A DNA stretch of 53,027 nucleotides from Myxococcales bacterium. Its GTDB lineage: Bacteria > Lernaellota > Lernaellaia > Lernaellales > Lernaellaceae. The translations under genes and the position numbers were made by a program. Below, piece by piece: positions 43,135 through 51,876 of this stretch (position 1 is its first letter; each line of letters starts with the position of its first letter). The notes beneath the pieces were generated by a model, which was not told the origin of the DNA, ran no database searches, and saw nothing but the letters and a program-made list of their open reading frames with translations. Where the stretch lies: contig JAAYVF010000011.1 in assembly GCA_012517325.1 (NCBI GenBank), positions 1 to 53,027 on the forward strand, read 5' to 3'.

Positions 43135-45321
43135 ATGAAAAAGTTCGGCGCCCTCGGACTGATCCTCTGGCTGTCGCTCGGCTTGCTGTCCGCCTGCTCG
43201 ACCGGCGACGATGACGACAACGATTCCCGCCTCGATGACGATACCGTCGACGACGACGATGACAATGACGACAACGACGATAACGACGATAACGACGACA
43301 ACGACGACAACGACGATAACGACGATAACGACGACAACGATGACAATGACGACAACGATGACAACGACACCACTCCTTACTGGGCCGACGGCGAGGATCT
43401 GGGCGCCGTGTCGCTGGACGAATACCGGCCGCTCGGCGACCAGGGCCTGAACGAATGGGAATGGGACGCCGGCCTGACGGCCAAGGACGCGCTGCTCGCA
43501 AGCGGCAGCGTCAAATGGGTCGCCACGCTGGATGTCGAGAACAACCAATATTACCTGTGGCACCACGACGGCGAACTCGTCTTTACGCGGACGTTCGGCG
43601 CGGACGGCTTGGAATTCGACCTCGTCAGCCAGACCGGCCCCGACCCGTTCCCCAACCAGGATCCGTTGTTCGCCGACGACTACGACGCCGAGCTGGCGCT
43701 GTTCGAAAATCCCGACAACATCCAGCTGCCCGAACACGGCTACGACACCGACGACCCGCGCGTCGGCTGGATTCTCGACGACCAGGCCTGCTACCCGGAC
43801 GCGCTGCGGCGCATCGCCCAGATTTTCGATTCGCCCGAAGGACCGGACCTCGCTTTTGACGTGCATGCCTCGCACGGCAACGGCACCGGTTCGCACGGCA
43901 ACCTGGGGCTGATGCAAAGCCGCTCGCCGCTGCTGTTTTCGGGCGCCGGCATCCTCGCCGGCGAGGTGATCGAGGCGGCGGCGCGGCAGGCGGATATCGC
44001 CCCGACGGCGATGGCGCTGTTGGGGGCGGACGTGGTGGAGGGCATCGACGAACGCGGCCACCGCGTCACCAACAACTTCCTGCCCTGGCAGGACGGCCAC
44101 GCGCTGGCGGAAGTGCTGACCGATCCCAGCGTGCAGGGCCTGGCCGATCAGGTGGTCCTCTTCGTTTTCGACGGCCTGGCGGCGAACGAGCTGTTTTACC
44201 ATTACGATCATCAGGGCGGCGGCGGTTGGGATCTGCCGAATTTCTTTTCGCTGATCGACAACGGCGTTTATTACCGCGGCGGGGCGATCGTCGGCTGGCC
44301 GAGTTTCTCGCTGCCGGGCCACACCTCGGTCAGCACCGGCGTCTATCAGGGCCACCACCAACTGCTGAGCAACGACAACTATTTGCGCGTCAGCGGCGAG
44401 ATGTTCAGCTACGACTGGTTCGTCGACCACGTGCAGGAGTTGCTGCAAGATCCGTCGATCGGCCTCGCCTACTACCTGAAATTCTACGGCGACGAGCGCG
44501 GCATCGAAAACATCTACCAGGCGGCGCATCGCAATTTCGGCGACTGGGACCTCGAGCATCCGGGCACCTGGGGCAAGGCCTACACCGCGAGCGTCAACGA
44601 CCTGTCCTTCTACGCGGCCGACTACAGCTTTTATTCGCTCTTGGAACTGATCGCCGGGATCCTGCCCAACGGCGACAAGTTCGATCCGCAAGTCTACTCG
44701 CTCGCCGACCTGAGCGTGCCTATCCAGGTGGACCTGATGTTCCTCGACCCGACGCACCAGGCGCCCAAAACGGCGATCATGTCCTTCTACACCACCGACC
44801 ACCAGGGCGAAGCCAACGGCCCGCACAGCGAGGGCTTGCGCACCGAACTGGTCAACATCGACCGTTATCTCGGCTTGATTTTCGACGCCTACGAAAAAGC
44901 GGGGATTCTCGACCGGACGGCCTTCATCCTCACCAGCGATCACGGCATGGAATTGTTGCGCCCCGGGGTGTTCGTCGACTGGCGGCCGGGATTGCAGAGT
45001 TCCGGCGTCAAATATTTCGCGCTCGGCGGCCAGCAACTGCTGTTCCTCGAGGTCATGCGCGTCGTTCCCGATCCAGCCGCGGTGCCGGCCGGCTCGCCGG
45101 TGGAGATCACCGTGACGGTGACCAACGACGACGACGATCTGCCGGTGGTCGGCGCGGCGCTGAGCCTGACGGGCGGCGACTGTGCCCCCTGCACGGCCAC
45201 GACCGACGACGCCGGCGAGGCGGTTTTCACGGTCACGCCCGCGGCGGGCGAAAATCTGCAATTGCAGGCGACGCACGGCGATTTCACGCCGGCGACGGCG
45301 ACCGTTGCGGTTACCGATTAG
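43135..45321 (+). CDS. Alkaline-phosphatase-superfamily lipoprotein, apparently circularly permuted
   Basis: A 728-residue lipoprotein with lipobox L-S-A-C (Cys21) and a long (DDN)n linker (25-78). A segment at about 235-315 ('SHGNGTGSHGNLGLMQSRSPLLFSGAGI', 'QADIAPTAMALLG') looks like the C-terminal part of alkaline-phosphatase-superfamily phosphodiesterases. It precedes the usual N-terminal part: 'VVLFVFDGLAANE' (metal Asp), the nucleophile Thr in 'LPGHTSVSTGVYQGHH' and 'FILTSDHGME' (metal D-H). An Ig-like Big_1-type domain ends the protein ('VPAGSPVEITVTVTNDDDDLPVVGAALSL'). The order suggests circular permutation or a partial duplication. It is likely a surface or periplasmic phosphodiesterase or phosphatase; substrate unknown. 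Confidence 0.75.
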   Translation: MKKFGALGLILWLSLGLLSACSTGDDDDNDSRLDDDTVDDDDDNDDNDDNDDNDDNDDNDDNDDNDDNDDNDDNDDNDTTPYWADGEDLGAVSLDEYRPLGDQGLNEWEWDAGLTAKDALLASGSVKWVATLDVENNQYYLWHHDGELVFTRTFGADGLEFDLVSQTGPDPFPNQDPLFADDYDAELALFENPDNIQLPEHGYDTDDPRVGWILDDQACYPDALRRIAQIFDSPEGPDLAFDVHASHGNGTGSHGNLGLMQSRSPLLFSGAGILAGEVIEAAARQADIAPTAMALLGADVVEGIDERGHRVTNNFLPWQDGHALAEVLTDPSVQGLADQVVLFVFDGLAANELFYHYDHQGGGGWDLPNFFSLIDNGVYYRGGAIVGWPSFSLPGHTSVSTGVYQGHHQLLSNDNYLRVSGEMFSYDWFVDHVQELLQDPSIGLAYYLKFYGDERGIENIYQAAHRNFGDWDLEHPGTWGKAYTASVNDLSFYAADYSFYSLLELIAGILPNGDKFDPQVYSLADLSVPIQVDLMFLDPTHQAPKTAIMSFYTTDHQGEANGPHSEGLRTELVNIDRYLGLIFDAYEKAGILDRTAFILTSDHGMELLRPGVFVDWRPGLQSSGVKYFALGGQQLLFLEVMRVVPDPAAVPAGSPVEITVTVTNDDDDLPVVGAALSLTGGDCAPCTATTDDAGEAVFTVTPAAGENLQLQATHGDFTPATATVAVTD
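43207..43371. repeat. Asp/Asn-encoding tandem repeat (9-nt period)
   Basis: GACGACAAC/GACGATAAC units repeated more than a dozen times encode the D-D-N linker after the lipidated Cys. Synonymous third-base changes (GAC/GAT) break perfect repetition, which would damp slippage. Confidence 0.8.
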
Positions 45322-45357
45322 CCGCCTTATCGTTGCCTTCAGGAGGCGCGACCGCGC

Positions 45358-47106
45358 ATGAAATTCATTCTCGCCCAAAGCGCCGGTTTCTGCTTCGGTG
45401 TGCGCCGGGCCGTCGACCTGGTGCTCGCCGAAAGCGCGGCGCAGCACGGCGGCATCACCACCTACGGGCCGCTGGTGCACAATCCGCAGGTCATCGAACT
45501 GCTGACCCTGCGGGAGGTGAACTGCGTCGACAACCTCGATCTGATCCGCGAGGGAATGGCGGTCATCCGGACCCACGGCGTGCCGCCCGAGGCGGTCGAC
45601 GACCTGCGCGGACGCGGCCTGGAAATCCTCGACGCCACCTGTCCGAAGGTGCGCGCCGTTCAGAAAGTCATCGAAAAACACGCGACGGAAGGCCGGACGA
45701 TCGTCATTTTCGGTGAACGCGAGCACCCCGAGGTGGTCGGGCTGGTCGGGGCGGCGCGCGGCCGGCCGTGCCATGTCGTCCTCGACCCGGAACAGTTCGA
45801 CGCGCTGGGCTTGCCGCCGGAAACGCCGCTGACCCTGGTGGCGCAGACGACGGCCAACCGGCAGCGCTTCCTTGCGTTCGTCGCGCACGCGCAGGCGCGC
45901 CATCCGCAGTGCGACGTCCGCCACACGATCTGCGACGCCACCGAGACGCGCCAGGCGGAAGTCCGCGAACTGGCGAAACAGGTGCAGGCGATGATCGTCG
46001 TCGGCGGCCGCAACAGCGGCAACACCCGGCGCCTCGCGGCCATCAGCCAGGACCTGGGCCTGCCGACCTGGCACGTCGAAACGGCCGACGAACTCGACGG
46101 GCTGGATTTCTCGGCTTACGACAAGGTCGGCGTCACCGCGGGCGCCAGCACGCCGAGTTGGATCATCGACCGGGTGATGAACCGCCTGAACGAGATGGAA
46201 GAGGAAAAGTCGCGGCCGTTGCTGGCGTGGAGCCGTCGCCTGATCGAGTCGCTGACCTCGATGCACTTCACCACGGGGCTGGCGGCCGGTTCGCTGGCGT
46301 ACGTCGGCGCGGTGCTGATGGGCCTGGATTTCCGCCTCGATTTCTTCCTGCTGGTCGGCTGCTACGTCCTGGCGATGCACGTGCTCAACCGGTTCGCCGA
46401 AACCGGGGTCGACAAGTTCCGCGACGACCCGAAGCGGCAGGTTTTCTACCGCCGCCATTCGTCCGGCTTGTGGACCCTGGGCATCGGCGCGGGGCTGCTG
46501 TCGATCCTGCTCGGTTTTCAGCTCGGCGTCATTCCGTTCATCTTCGTGCTGATCGCCTCGATCATCGGGGTGCTGTATTCGGTGCGGGTCGTGCCGAAAT
46601 CCTGGATGGGGTTCCTCGGCTTCCGCCGCCTGAAGGACATCGCGGCCAGCAAGAACTTTTTCGTCGCCTCGGCCTGGGCGCTGGTCAGCATTTTCCCGCT
46701 CTTTTTCGTGACCGCGACCCACGATTGGGGCCGGCTGATCCTTTCCTTCTTCTTTCTGTTCGTGGTCACCGGCATCCGGTCGGTGTTGCTCGACCTGTCG
46801 GACATGACCTCCGATCGGCTGGTCGGCCGCGAAACCATTCCGCTGGCCCTCGGCCCGGATCGCACCCGCCGGCTGGTGACGGTCGTGGTCACCGGTCTGA
46901 CGCTGGGCTTGTTCGCGACGGCGGGCTTGGGCTGGCTGCCCGGGCTGGCGTGGTTGTTGGGATTCTGGACCCTGTTCGAACTGTTGTACTTCCGCTATTT
47001 CTACCGGTCGCGGAAATTGCCGACGCTGACCCGCGACCTATGGGTCGATCTGCATTTCATCGCCGCCGGCCTGCTGGCGCTGGGTTGGCGGCTGCTTAAT
47101 GCTTGA
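45358..47106 (+). CDS. ispH: IspH - UbiA-like fusion protein
   Basis: A 582-residue fusion. Residues 1-283 are a complete IspH (HMBPP reductase, last step of the MEP isoprenoid pathway): cluster cysteines C12 ('GFCFGVRRA'), C95 ('DATCPKV') and C192 ('TICDATETRQ'), plus 'LVHNPQV', 'THGVPP', 'REHPEVVGL' and 'GGRNSGNT'. Residues 300-582 hold about eight membrane helices with UbiA-type prenyltransferase features, 'LNRFAETGVDKFRDDPKR' and 'DLSDMTSDRLVGRETIPLALG'. The first Asp-rich motif departs from N-D-x2-D, so activity is uncertain. The fusion would place isoprenoid production next to a prenyl-transfer step at the membrane. An upstream SD, AGGAGG, is seen. Confidence 0.9.
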   Translation: MKFILAQSAGFCFGVRRAVDLVLAESAAQHGGITTYGPLVHNPQVIELLTLREVNCVDNLDLIREGMAVIRTHGVPPEAVDDLRGRGLEILDATCPKVRAVQKVIEKHATEGRTIVIFGEREHPEVVGLVGAARGRPCHVVLDPEQFDALGLPPETPLTLVAQTTANRQRFLAFVAHAQARHPQCDVRHTICDATETRQAEVRELAKQVQAMIVVGGRNSGNTRRLAAISQDLGLPTWHVETADELDGLDFSAYDKVGVTAGASTPSWIIDRVMNRLNEMEEEKSRPLLAWSRRLIESLTSMHFTTGLAAGSLAYVGAVLMGLDFRLDFFLLVGCYVLAMHVLNRFAETGVDKFRDDPKRQVFYRRHSSGLWTLGIGAGLLSILLGFQLGVIPFIFVLIASIIGVLYSVRVVPKSWMGFLGFRRLKDIAASKNFFVASAWALVSIFPLFFVTATHDWGRLILSFFFLFVVTGIRSVLLDLSDMTSDRLVGRETIPLALGPDRTRRLVTVVVTGLTLGLFATAGLGWLPGLAWLLGFWTLFELLYFRYFYRSRKLPTLTRDLWVDLHFIAAGLLALGWRLLNA

Positions 47107-47115
47107 AGCCGGCCC

Positions 47116-48297
47116 TCAAAAAGACTGTTGCAGCAGGAACAGCGCGTCCTCGTAAGTCAGTTCCACCGGATTGTAGTTGGCCGAACCGTCGTTGACGGCC
47201 GTGCGGGCGATGACCTCGAGCTGGTCGCGGCCGACGCCCGCCTCGCTGAGCGTCAACGGCAGACCGCACATATCGTGCAACCGGCCGCGCAGCATGCGCA
47301 CGGCCTGGATCGCCTCGCGGGCACGCTCGCGCGGTTCGGCCGCCGGATACTTGACGGCCATCGGGCCGACGAGATCGGCCATGCTGGCGATGGTTTTGGG
47401 CAGGTTGTATTCCATGCCGTACGGCAGAAAGATCGAGTTGGCGACGCCGTGCGGCACGCGGGCCACGGCGCCGGTCGCGTGCGCCAGCGCGTGCACCACG
47501 CCGACCATGGAATTCGAAAACGCGACGCCCGCCATCAGGGCGGCGTTGGCCATCGCCAGGCGGGCCGTTTTGTCGGCGCCCTTGTGCACCGCCGTCGGCA
47601 GGTACTCGAAGACGATCTCGATCGCCGCGATCGCCAGCGCGTCGGAAAGCGGGTTTTTCTGCAGGTTGCAATAGGCCTCGACGGCGTGGGTCAACGCGTC
47701 CATCCCCGTCGCGGCGGTGATTTTCGGGGGCATGGTCTTGGTCATGTGCGAATCGATGATCGCCAGGTGCGGATAGAGGCGGTCGTCGACGAACGGCATT
47801 TTGACTTTCTTGTCGACATCCTTGATGACCGCCACGCAAGTGGCTTCCGACCCCGTGCCGGCGGTGGTGGGCACGACGATGAGTGGCCGCATCTTGGCCG
47901 TCAGCCGGTCCATGCCCTGGAACTTCATCAGGTCGTCGGTGCCCTCGGAAATCACGATGTTCGCGCCCTTGGCCGTGTCGATGACGCTGCCGCCGCCCAC
48001 CGCCACGAAACAGTCGCAATTCTGCCGGCGAAACAGGGCGGCCACATCGTTGACGACATGGTTGCTGGAGTCGACCGGCGTCTGGTCATACGTCGCGCCC
48101 ACCGCGCAGTGCGAACCGCGCATCGCCTTCTCGACCAGCGGCAGCAGGCCCGCGGCCTGCACGCCCTGGTCGGTGACGACCAGCGCCCGGCGAACCCCGA
48201 GCAGTTCCATCTCGTAAGGCAGATGCGACAAGGCCTTGTGGCCGCAGATGATCTTGACCGGGCAGAAAAATTCGTAAAACGACGGAATCGACTTCAT
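47116..48297 (-). CDS. Iron-containing alcohol dehydrogenase
   Basis: A 393-residue group III dehydrogenase. The nucleotide-binding 'FVAVGGGSVIDTAKG' and 'PTTAGTGSEAT' are present, and metal-site residues lie in 'GMDALTHAVEAY' and 'HALAHATGAVARVPHGVANSIFLPY'. The start is ATG 48297 with AGGAG upstream. It probably oxidises or reduces a small alcohol/aldehyde pair with NAD(P); the substrate is not evident. It follows the SCP2-like gene by 29 bp on the same strand. Confidence 0.92.
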   Translation of the reverse strand: MKSIPSFYEFFCPVKIICGHKALSHLPYEMELLGVRRALVVTDQGVQAAGLLPLVEKAMRGSHCAVGATYDQTPVDSSNHVVNDVAALFRRQNCDCFVAVGGGSVIDTAKGANIVISEGTDDLMKFQGMDRLTAKMRPLIVVPTTAGTGSEATCVAVIKDVDKKVKMPFVDDRLYPHLAIIDSHMTKTMPPKITAATGMDALTHAVEAYCNLQKNPLSDALAIAAIEIVFEYLPTAVHKGADKTARLAMANAALMAGVAFSNSMVGVVHALAHATGAVARVPHGVANSIFLPYGMEYNLPKTIASMADLVGPMAVKYPAAEPRERAREAIQAVRMLRGRLHDMCGLPLTLSEAGVGRDQLEVIARTAVNDGSANYNPVELTYEDALFLLQQSF

Positions 48298-48326
48298 GAT
48301 TCGTCTCCTGGCTCCGCGGGGGCGCG

Positions 48327-48863
48327 TTACGCCCGCCGGGCTATTTTGGTCAGCAACGCCGGCGTCAACCCGGCATAGATTTTCGCCTTGATCCACAGCC
48401 GCTGGGCCGAGACCGCGGGCGGTTTTTTGTAGGTTTTCATCACGATGAAGCGGGGAAAAACGTACGCCTGAACGATGCTCAGGGCGCGGGCGATTTTCAT
48501 GCTTTCGGAGATGTTGCCGCGAATGATGAACCGTTTTTCGGCGGCCGCGGTATGCGTGCCGATCTGGCCGGTAAAGACCAGCATCGCCGCGTCGAGATTC
48601 TTAAACAGAATGGCGACATCGGGATCGCGCATGCCCAGCCCCAGGTATTGGGCCTCGCCGTTCGCGCAACGGATGGAAATGTACGGGCCCTTGGGCAGGA
48701 TGCCCATGGAGAACACCTCGCCGTTGCGCCAGCGCGACAGTTCCTCCCGCAATTCGGGGTCGTACCTGGCCGCCAGTTCGAAGGCCACCCCCACCGCGAC
48801 CAGCGCCGACGAAGCGACGGCCGACTTGGCCAGATGGGAAACGGATATGTCGGAAAAATTCAT
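48327..48863 (-). CDS. SCP2-like sterol-carrier-type protein
   Basis: A 178-residue protein with one possible N-terminal amphipathic or membrane helix and a C-terminal part like SCP2 lipid-binding folds: 'GPYISIRCANGEAQYLGLGMRDPDVAILFKNLDAAMLVFTGQIGTHTAAAEKRFIIRGNISESMKIARAL'. Such folds bind hydrophobic ligands. Co-transcription with an iron alcohol dehydrogenase suggests a long-chain alcohol or lipid substrate, which is inference. Confidence 0.6.
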   Translation of the reverse strand: MNFSDISVSHLAKSAVASSALVAVGVAFELAARYDPELREELSRWRNGEVFSMGILPKGPYISIRCANGEAQYLGLGMRDPDVAILFKNLDAAMLVFTGQIGTHTAAAEKRFIIRGNISESMKIARALSIVQAYVFPRFIVMKTYKKPPAVSAQRLWIKAKIYAGLTPALLTKIARRA

Positions 48864-49068
48864 CGCCGCGATCTCCCGATCCGTTCGCTACGGTTCGAAT
48901 GGTTTTTCGTTGCACCGGAAACCGGAATGTTGAAAAGCGAGGTGAATGTAGCACTGGGCACCGGGTTTTTTCAATCCCGAATCACCTGGTGAACCTATTG
49001 TTAAATAATGACAAATGCGGCATTTTTCTTCGATATTCGGACCGGCTGAAGGATCGCGTTTCCGCGTT
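48864..49068. other. Intergenic region between SCP2-like gene and TRAP operon
   Basis: About 205 bp. It should hold the promoter for the SCP2-like gene (minus) and the 3' end of the TRAP operon. I see an AT-rich run near 48998-49030 with a short AAATGC/GCATTT stem but no clear terminator. Confidence 0.4.
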
Positions 49069-50325
49069 TTACATTCCCGCCAGGGTCAGCGAAATCGCCG
49101 GAACGTAGGTGATCAACAGCACCACCAGCAGCAGAATCAGGATAAACGGCACCGAGGCCCGGTAGAGTTTGACGACCGGCTCGTTGAACCGATAACTGGC
49201 GATGAACAGGTTCATTCCCACCGGCGGCGTGTTGTAACCGATCTGCATGTTGGCCAGGAAAATGATTCCCAGGTGGATCGGATTGATACCGTAATTCGCG
49301 GCAATCGGTAGTAGCAGCGGGACGATCAGCACGATCGCCGAAAAGATGTCGAGCAGGCAGCCGAGGATCAGCAGGAACACGTTGAGCAGCATGAGGAACG
49401 TGTACTTGCTGCTGATGTGCTGCCGGACGATCTCGAACAGCTTCATCGGCACCTGCTGGTCGATCAGGTAGTTCGTCGACGCCAGGCTGGCGCCCAGGAT
49501 GACCAGGATGCCGCCGACCAGCGTCATGCTGCGCGCCATCACCGACGGCAGCTTGCGCAGCGGCACTTCCCGGTAAATGAACACCTCGACGATCAGCACG
49601 TAGAAGGCCGTCACGGCGGCGGCCTCGGAAATCGCGAAATAGCCGGAGTAGATGCCGCCCAGAACCAGGAACGGCAGCGGCAGTTCCCACGCGGCGCTGC
49701 GCATCGCCCGGCCCAGCGCCGCCCACTCGAACTTTCGGAGCGGAATCTTGGCCCGCTGCGCGACGTACATGCCGTAGGCCGACAGCAACACCACCATCAG
49801 CAGCCCCGGCGCGATGCCCGCCAGAAAAAGCTTGTCGATGCTGGCCTCGGCGACGACGCCGAACAGAATCAGCGGAATGGCCGGCGGAAACAAAAGCCCC
49901 AGGCTGCCCGTGGTGGTGATCGCGCCCAGGCTGAACTTTTCGGGGTATTTCTCGGCGAGCAGCGCCGGGTAAAGCAACGAGCCGAGGGCGATGATCGTCA
50001 CGCCCGACGCGCCGGTCAGCGCGGTGAACGCGGCGCAGACCGACATCGTCACGACCGTCAGGCCGCCGGGCATCCAACCCAACGCGGCGCGCGACAGCTC
50101 CAGCAGCCGCTTGGGCGTGCCGGATTCGCCCATCAGGTACCCGGCGAAGGTGAACAGCGGAATGGTGACCAGCACCGGCATGTCCACGATGCGGTTGATC
50201 TCCAGCACGACCACCGAGATGTCGATGCCGCCGGTGTGAAAACCGTTGAGCGCGCTGGCGGCGATGACGATAAAAAGCGGAGCGCCCAGAATCGCGGCCA
50301 ACAACAACAGCAGTGGAATCATCAT
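49069..50325 (-). CDS. dctM: TRAP transporter large permease (DctM type)
   Basis: A 418-residue, 12-helix DctM-like subunit that forms the transport channel of TRAP importers. 'IPLFTFAGYLMGESGTPKRLLELSRA', 'GASGVTIIALGSLLYPALL', 'GLLFPPAIPLILFGVVAEASIDKLFLAGIAPG' and 'GIIFLANMQIGYNTPPVGMNLF' are typical. Length is normal. It overlaps dctQ by 4 bp and is the last gene of the operon. Confidence 0.95.
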   Translation of the reverse strand: MMIPLLLLLAAILGAPLFIVIAASALNGFHTGGIDISVVVLEINRIVDMPVLVTIPLFTFAGYLMGESGTPKRLLELSRAALGWMPGGLTVVTMSVCAAFTALTGASGVTIIALGSLLYPALLAEKYPEKFSLGAITTTGSLGLLFPPAIPLILFGVVAEASIDKLFLAGIAPGLLMVVLLSAYGMYVAQRAKIPLRKFEWAALGRAMRSAAWELPLPFLVLGGIYSGYFAISEAAAVTAFYVLIVEVFIYREVPLRKLPSVMARSMTLVGGILVILGASLASTNYLIDQQVPMKLFEIVRQHISSKYTFLMLLNVFLLILGCLLDIFSAIVLIVPLLLPIAANYGINPIHLGIIFLANMQIGYNTPPVGMNLFIASYRFNEPVVKLYRASVPFILILLLVVLLITYVPAISLTLAGM

Positions 50326-50849
50326 GACGGCGATCCCCCCGCTTTCTCGGCGGCCTGCACGCCGCGCACCGCCTGATGCAGATGCCGGCCGGCGTGGAAC
50401 AGGAACCGCAGACCGATGATCGCCAGGCCGATGGGTAGAATCACCTCGGCCGCCCAGTTCGGCACCGGCCCGAAAGCCAGTTCGCCGCCGGCCATTTCAT
50501 CGCGTAAAAACAGCACCCCGGCGTAAGCCAGCAGCAGGCTGACTCCGCCGGCGAACAGGTCGGTCACGACCGCCACCGCCGCCTTGCCGCGCGGCGGCAA
50601 CAGGTGCGACAGCAGGTCGACGGTGATGTGATTGTATTCGCGCGTCGCGACCATCGCGCCGAAAATCGCCACCCACAGAACCATATATCGCAGGAAGGCG
50701 TCGGCCCAGATCAGGCTGACGCCGAAGAAATTGCGCAGGACGATCTGCCCGAACGCCAGGACGATCATCGTCAACAACAACAGCGTCAGGACCAGTTCTT
50801 CCAAACCGTGCAGCAGGCGCAGCGCCAGCGGCTTTTCCTTCTTCTCCAT
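50322..50849 (-). CDS. dctQ: TRAP transporter small permease (DctQ type)
   Basis: A 175-residue, four-helix DctQ-like subunit. 'ALRLLHGLEELVLTLLLLTMIVLAFGQIVLRNFFGVSLIWADAFLRYMVLWVAIFGAMVATREYNHITVDLL' contains the family's helix 1-2 signature. It sits six bases behind dctP. Confidence 0.93.
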   Translation of the reverse strand: MEKKEKPLALRLLHGLEELVLTLLLLTMIVLAFGQIVLRNFFGVSLIWADAFLRYMVLWVAIFGAMVATREYNHITVDLLSHLLPPRGKAAVAVVTDLFAGGVSLLLAYAGVLFLRDEMAGGELAFGPVPNWAAEVILPIGLAIIGLRFLFHAGRHLHQAVRGVQAAEKAGGSPS

Positions 50850-50855
50850 CGGCGA

Positions 50856-51872
50856 TTATTTCCCTTGGCGCACCGTTTGGGTGATCGACCGCACCTCGGC
50901 CACCAACGCCGCGGTGAACTGGCCTTCCCTCACCAGCGAGTCGATCGTCTGGCTGGCGATCGTTTGCATCCGCGGCAGGTTGTCGGGTTGGATTTTCACG
51001 AACTGGATCCCCTGGCGTTTCAGGGTTTCCAGCGCCCGTTCGTTGTCGATGCGGTTTTGCACGTCCACCCGTTTGAGGTTGCGCACCAGGATTTCGCGCA
51101 CGACCGGCTGATCCGCCGCCGGAATCTGGTTCCAGGCCTGCTTGGTGAAAGCCAGCGTGCCGTAGGAATACAGCAAGGGGGTTTCGGTGAGGTACTTCAC
51201 CTTGGTGAACCACTGCAGCACGACCGTGCCCACCGGCGAACTGCTGACGGTATCGAGCAGGCCGGTTTGCAGGCCGGTCAACACGTCGGACAAGGGCAGC
51301 GGCACCGGCGGCACACCGAGGGCCTTAAAGGCCCGCTGGCCGATCGGATCGCCTTCGGGAATCCACACCTTGTGGCCCTTGAGGTTTTCGAGGGTGGTGA
51401 TCGGCGAGTTGCTCATCATGTAAACGAAGCCCGCCTCCATGATGCCGGTCGAAACGTAACCGGCCGCCTCGAGGCCCTGATTGAGCCGCGGCTCGATTTT
51501 CGCCCGCACCATGTCCACTTCGCGGTAATCCTGGAACAGCAGCGGCAAGCTGAGCACCTGGTAATCGCGGTAGACGGTCGAAACGCCGCCGGCGGTGAAC
51601 GTCGAGCCGTGAATCTGGCCGGTGCGCATTTTGCGCAGCACGACCGAATCGTTGCCCATCACGCCGCCGGGGTAGACGCGCAAGCCGACCCGCCCCGCGG
51701 TCCGCTGTTCGATTTCCTTGGCCGCCGCGTTCATCGCGTTGGTCAGCGCGGAGTTGTCGGGGGAGATGGTGGCCACCTTCAGCACGAACGAAGGCGCGGT
51801 CCGGCCGGGCATGGCCAGGACGAGAGTCGCGAGGAGCGCCACGGCAAACAGGGTTCCAAACCAGCGTTTCAT
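50856..51872 (-). CDS. dctP: TRAP transporter substrate-binding protein (DctP/TatP)
   Basis: A 338-residue periplasmic binding protein with a signal peptide (about 1-26). The mature part has 'IEQRTAGRVGLRVYPGGVMGNDSVVLRKMRTGQIHG', 'LPLLFQDYREVD' and 'HKVWIPEGDPIGQRAFKALGVPPVPLPLSDVLTGLQTG', the helix that carries the carboxylate-binding Arg region in this family. The presence of a TatT protein four bases upstream suggests a TPAT-type system. The ligand is probably an organic acid or hydrophobic carboxylate. Confidence 0.92.
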   Translation of the reverse strand: MKRWFGTLFAVALLATLVLAMPGRTAPSFVLKVATISPDNSALTNAMNAAAKEIEQRTAGRVGLRVYPGGVMGNDSVVLRKMRTGQIHGSTFTAGGVSTVYRDYQVLSLPLLFQDYREVDMVRAKIEPRLNQGLEAAGYVSTGIMEAGFVYMMSNSPITTLENLKGHKVWIPEGDPIGQRAFKALGVPPVPLPLSDVLTGLQTGLLDTVSSSPVGTVVLQWFTKVKYLTETPLLYSYGTLAFTKQAWNQIPAADQPVVREILVRNLKRVDVQNRIDNERALETLKRQGIQFVKIQPDNLPRMQTIASQTIDSLVREGQFTAALVAEVRSITQTVRQGK

Positions 51873-51876
51873 GAGC

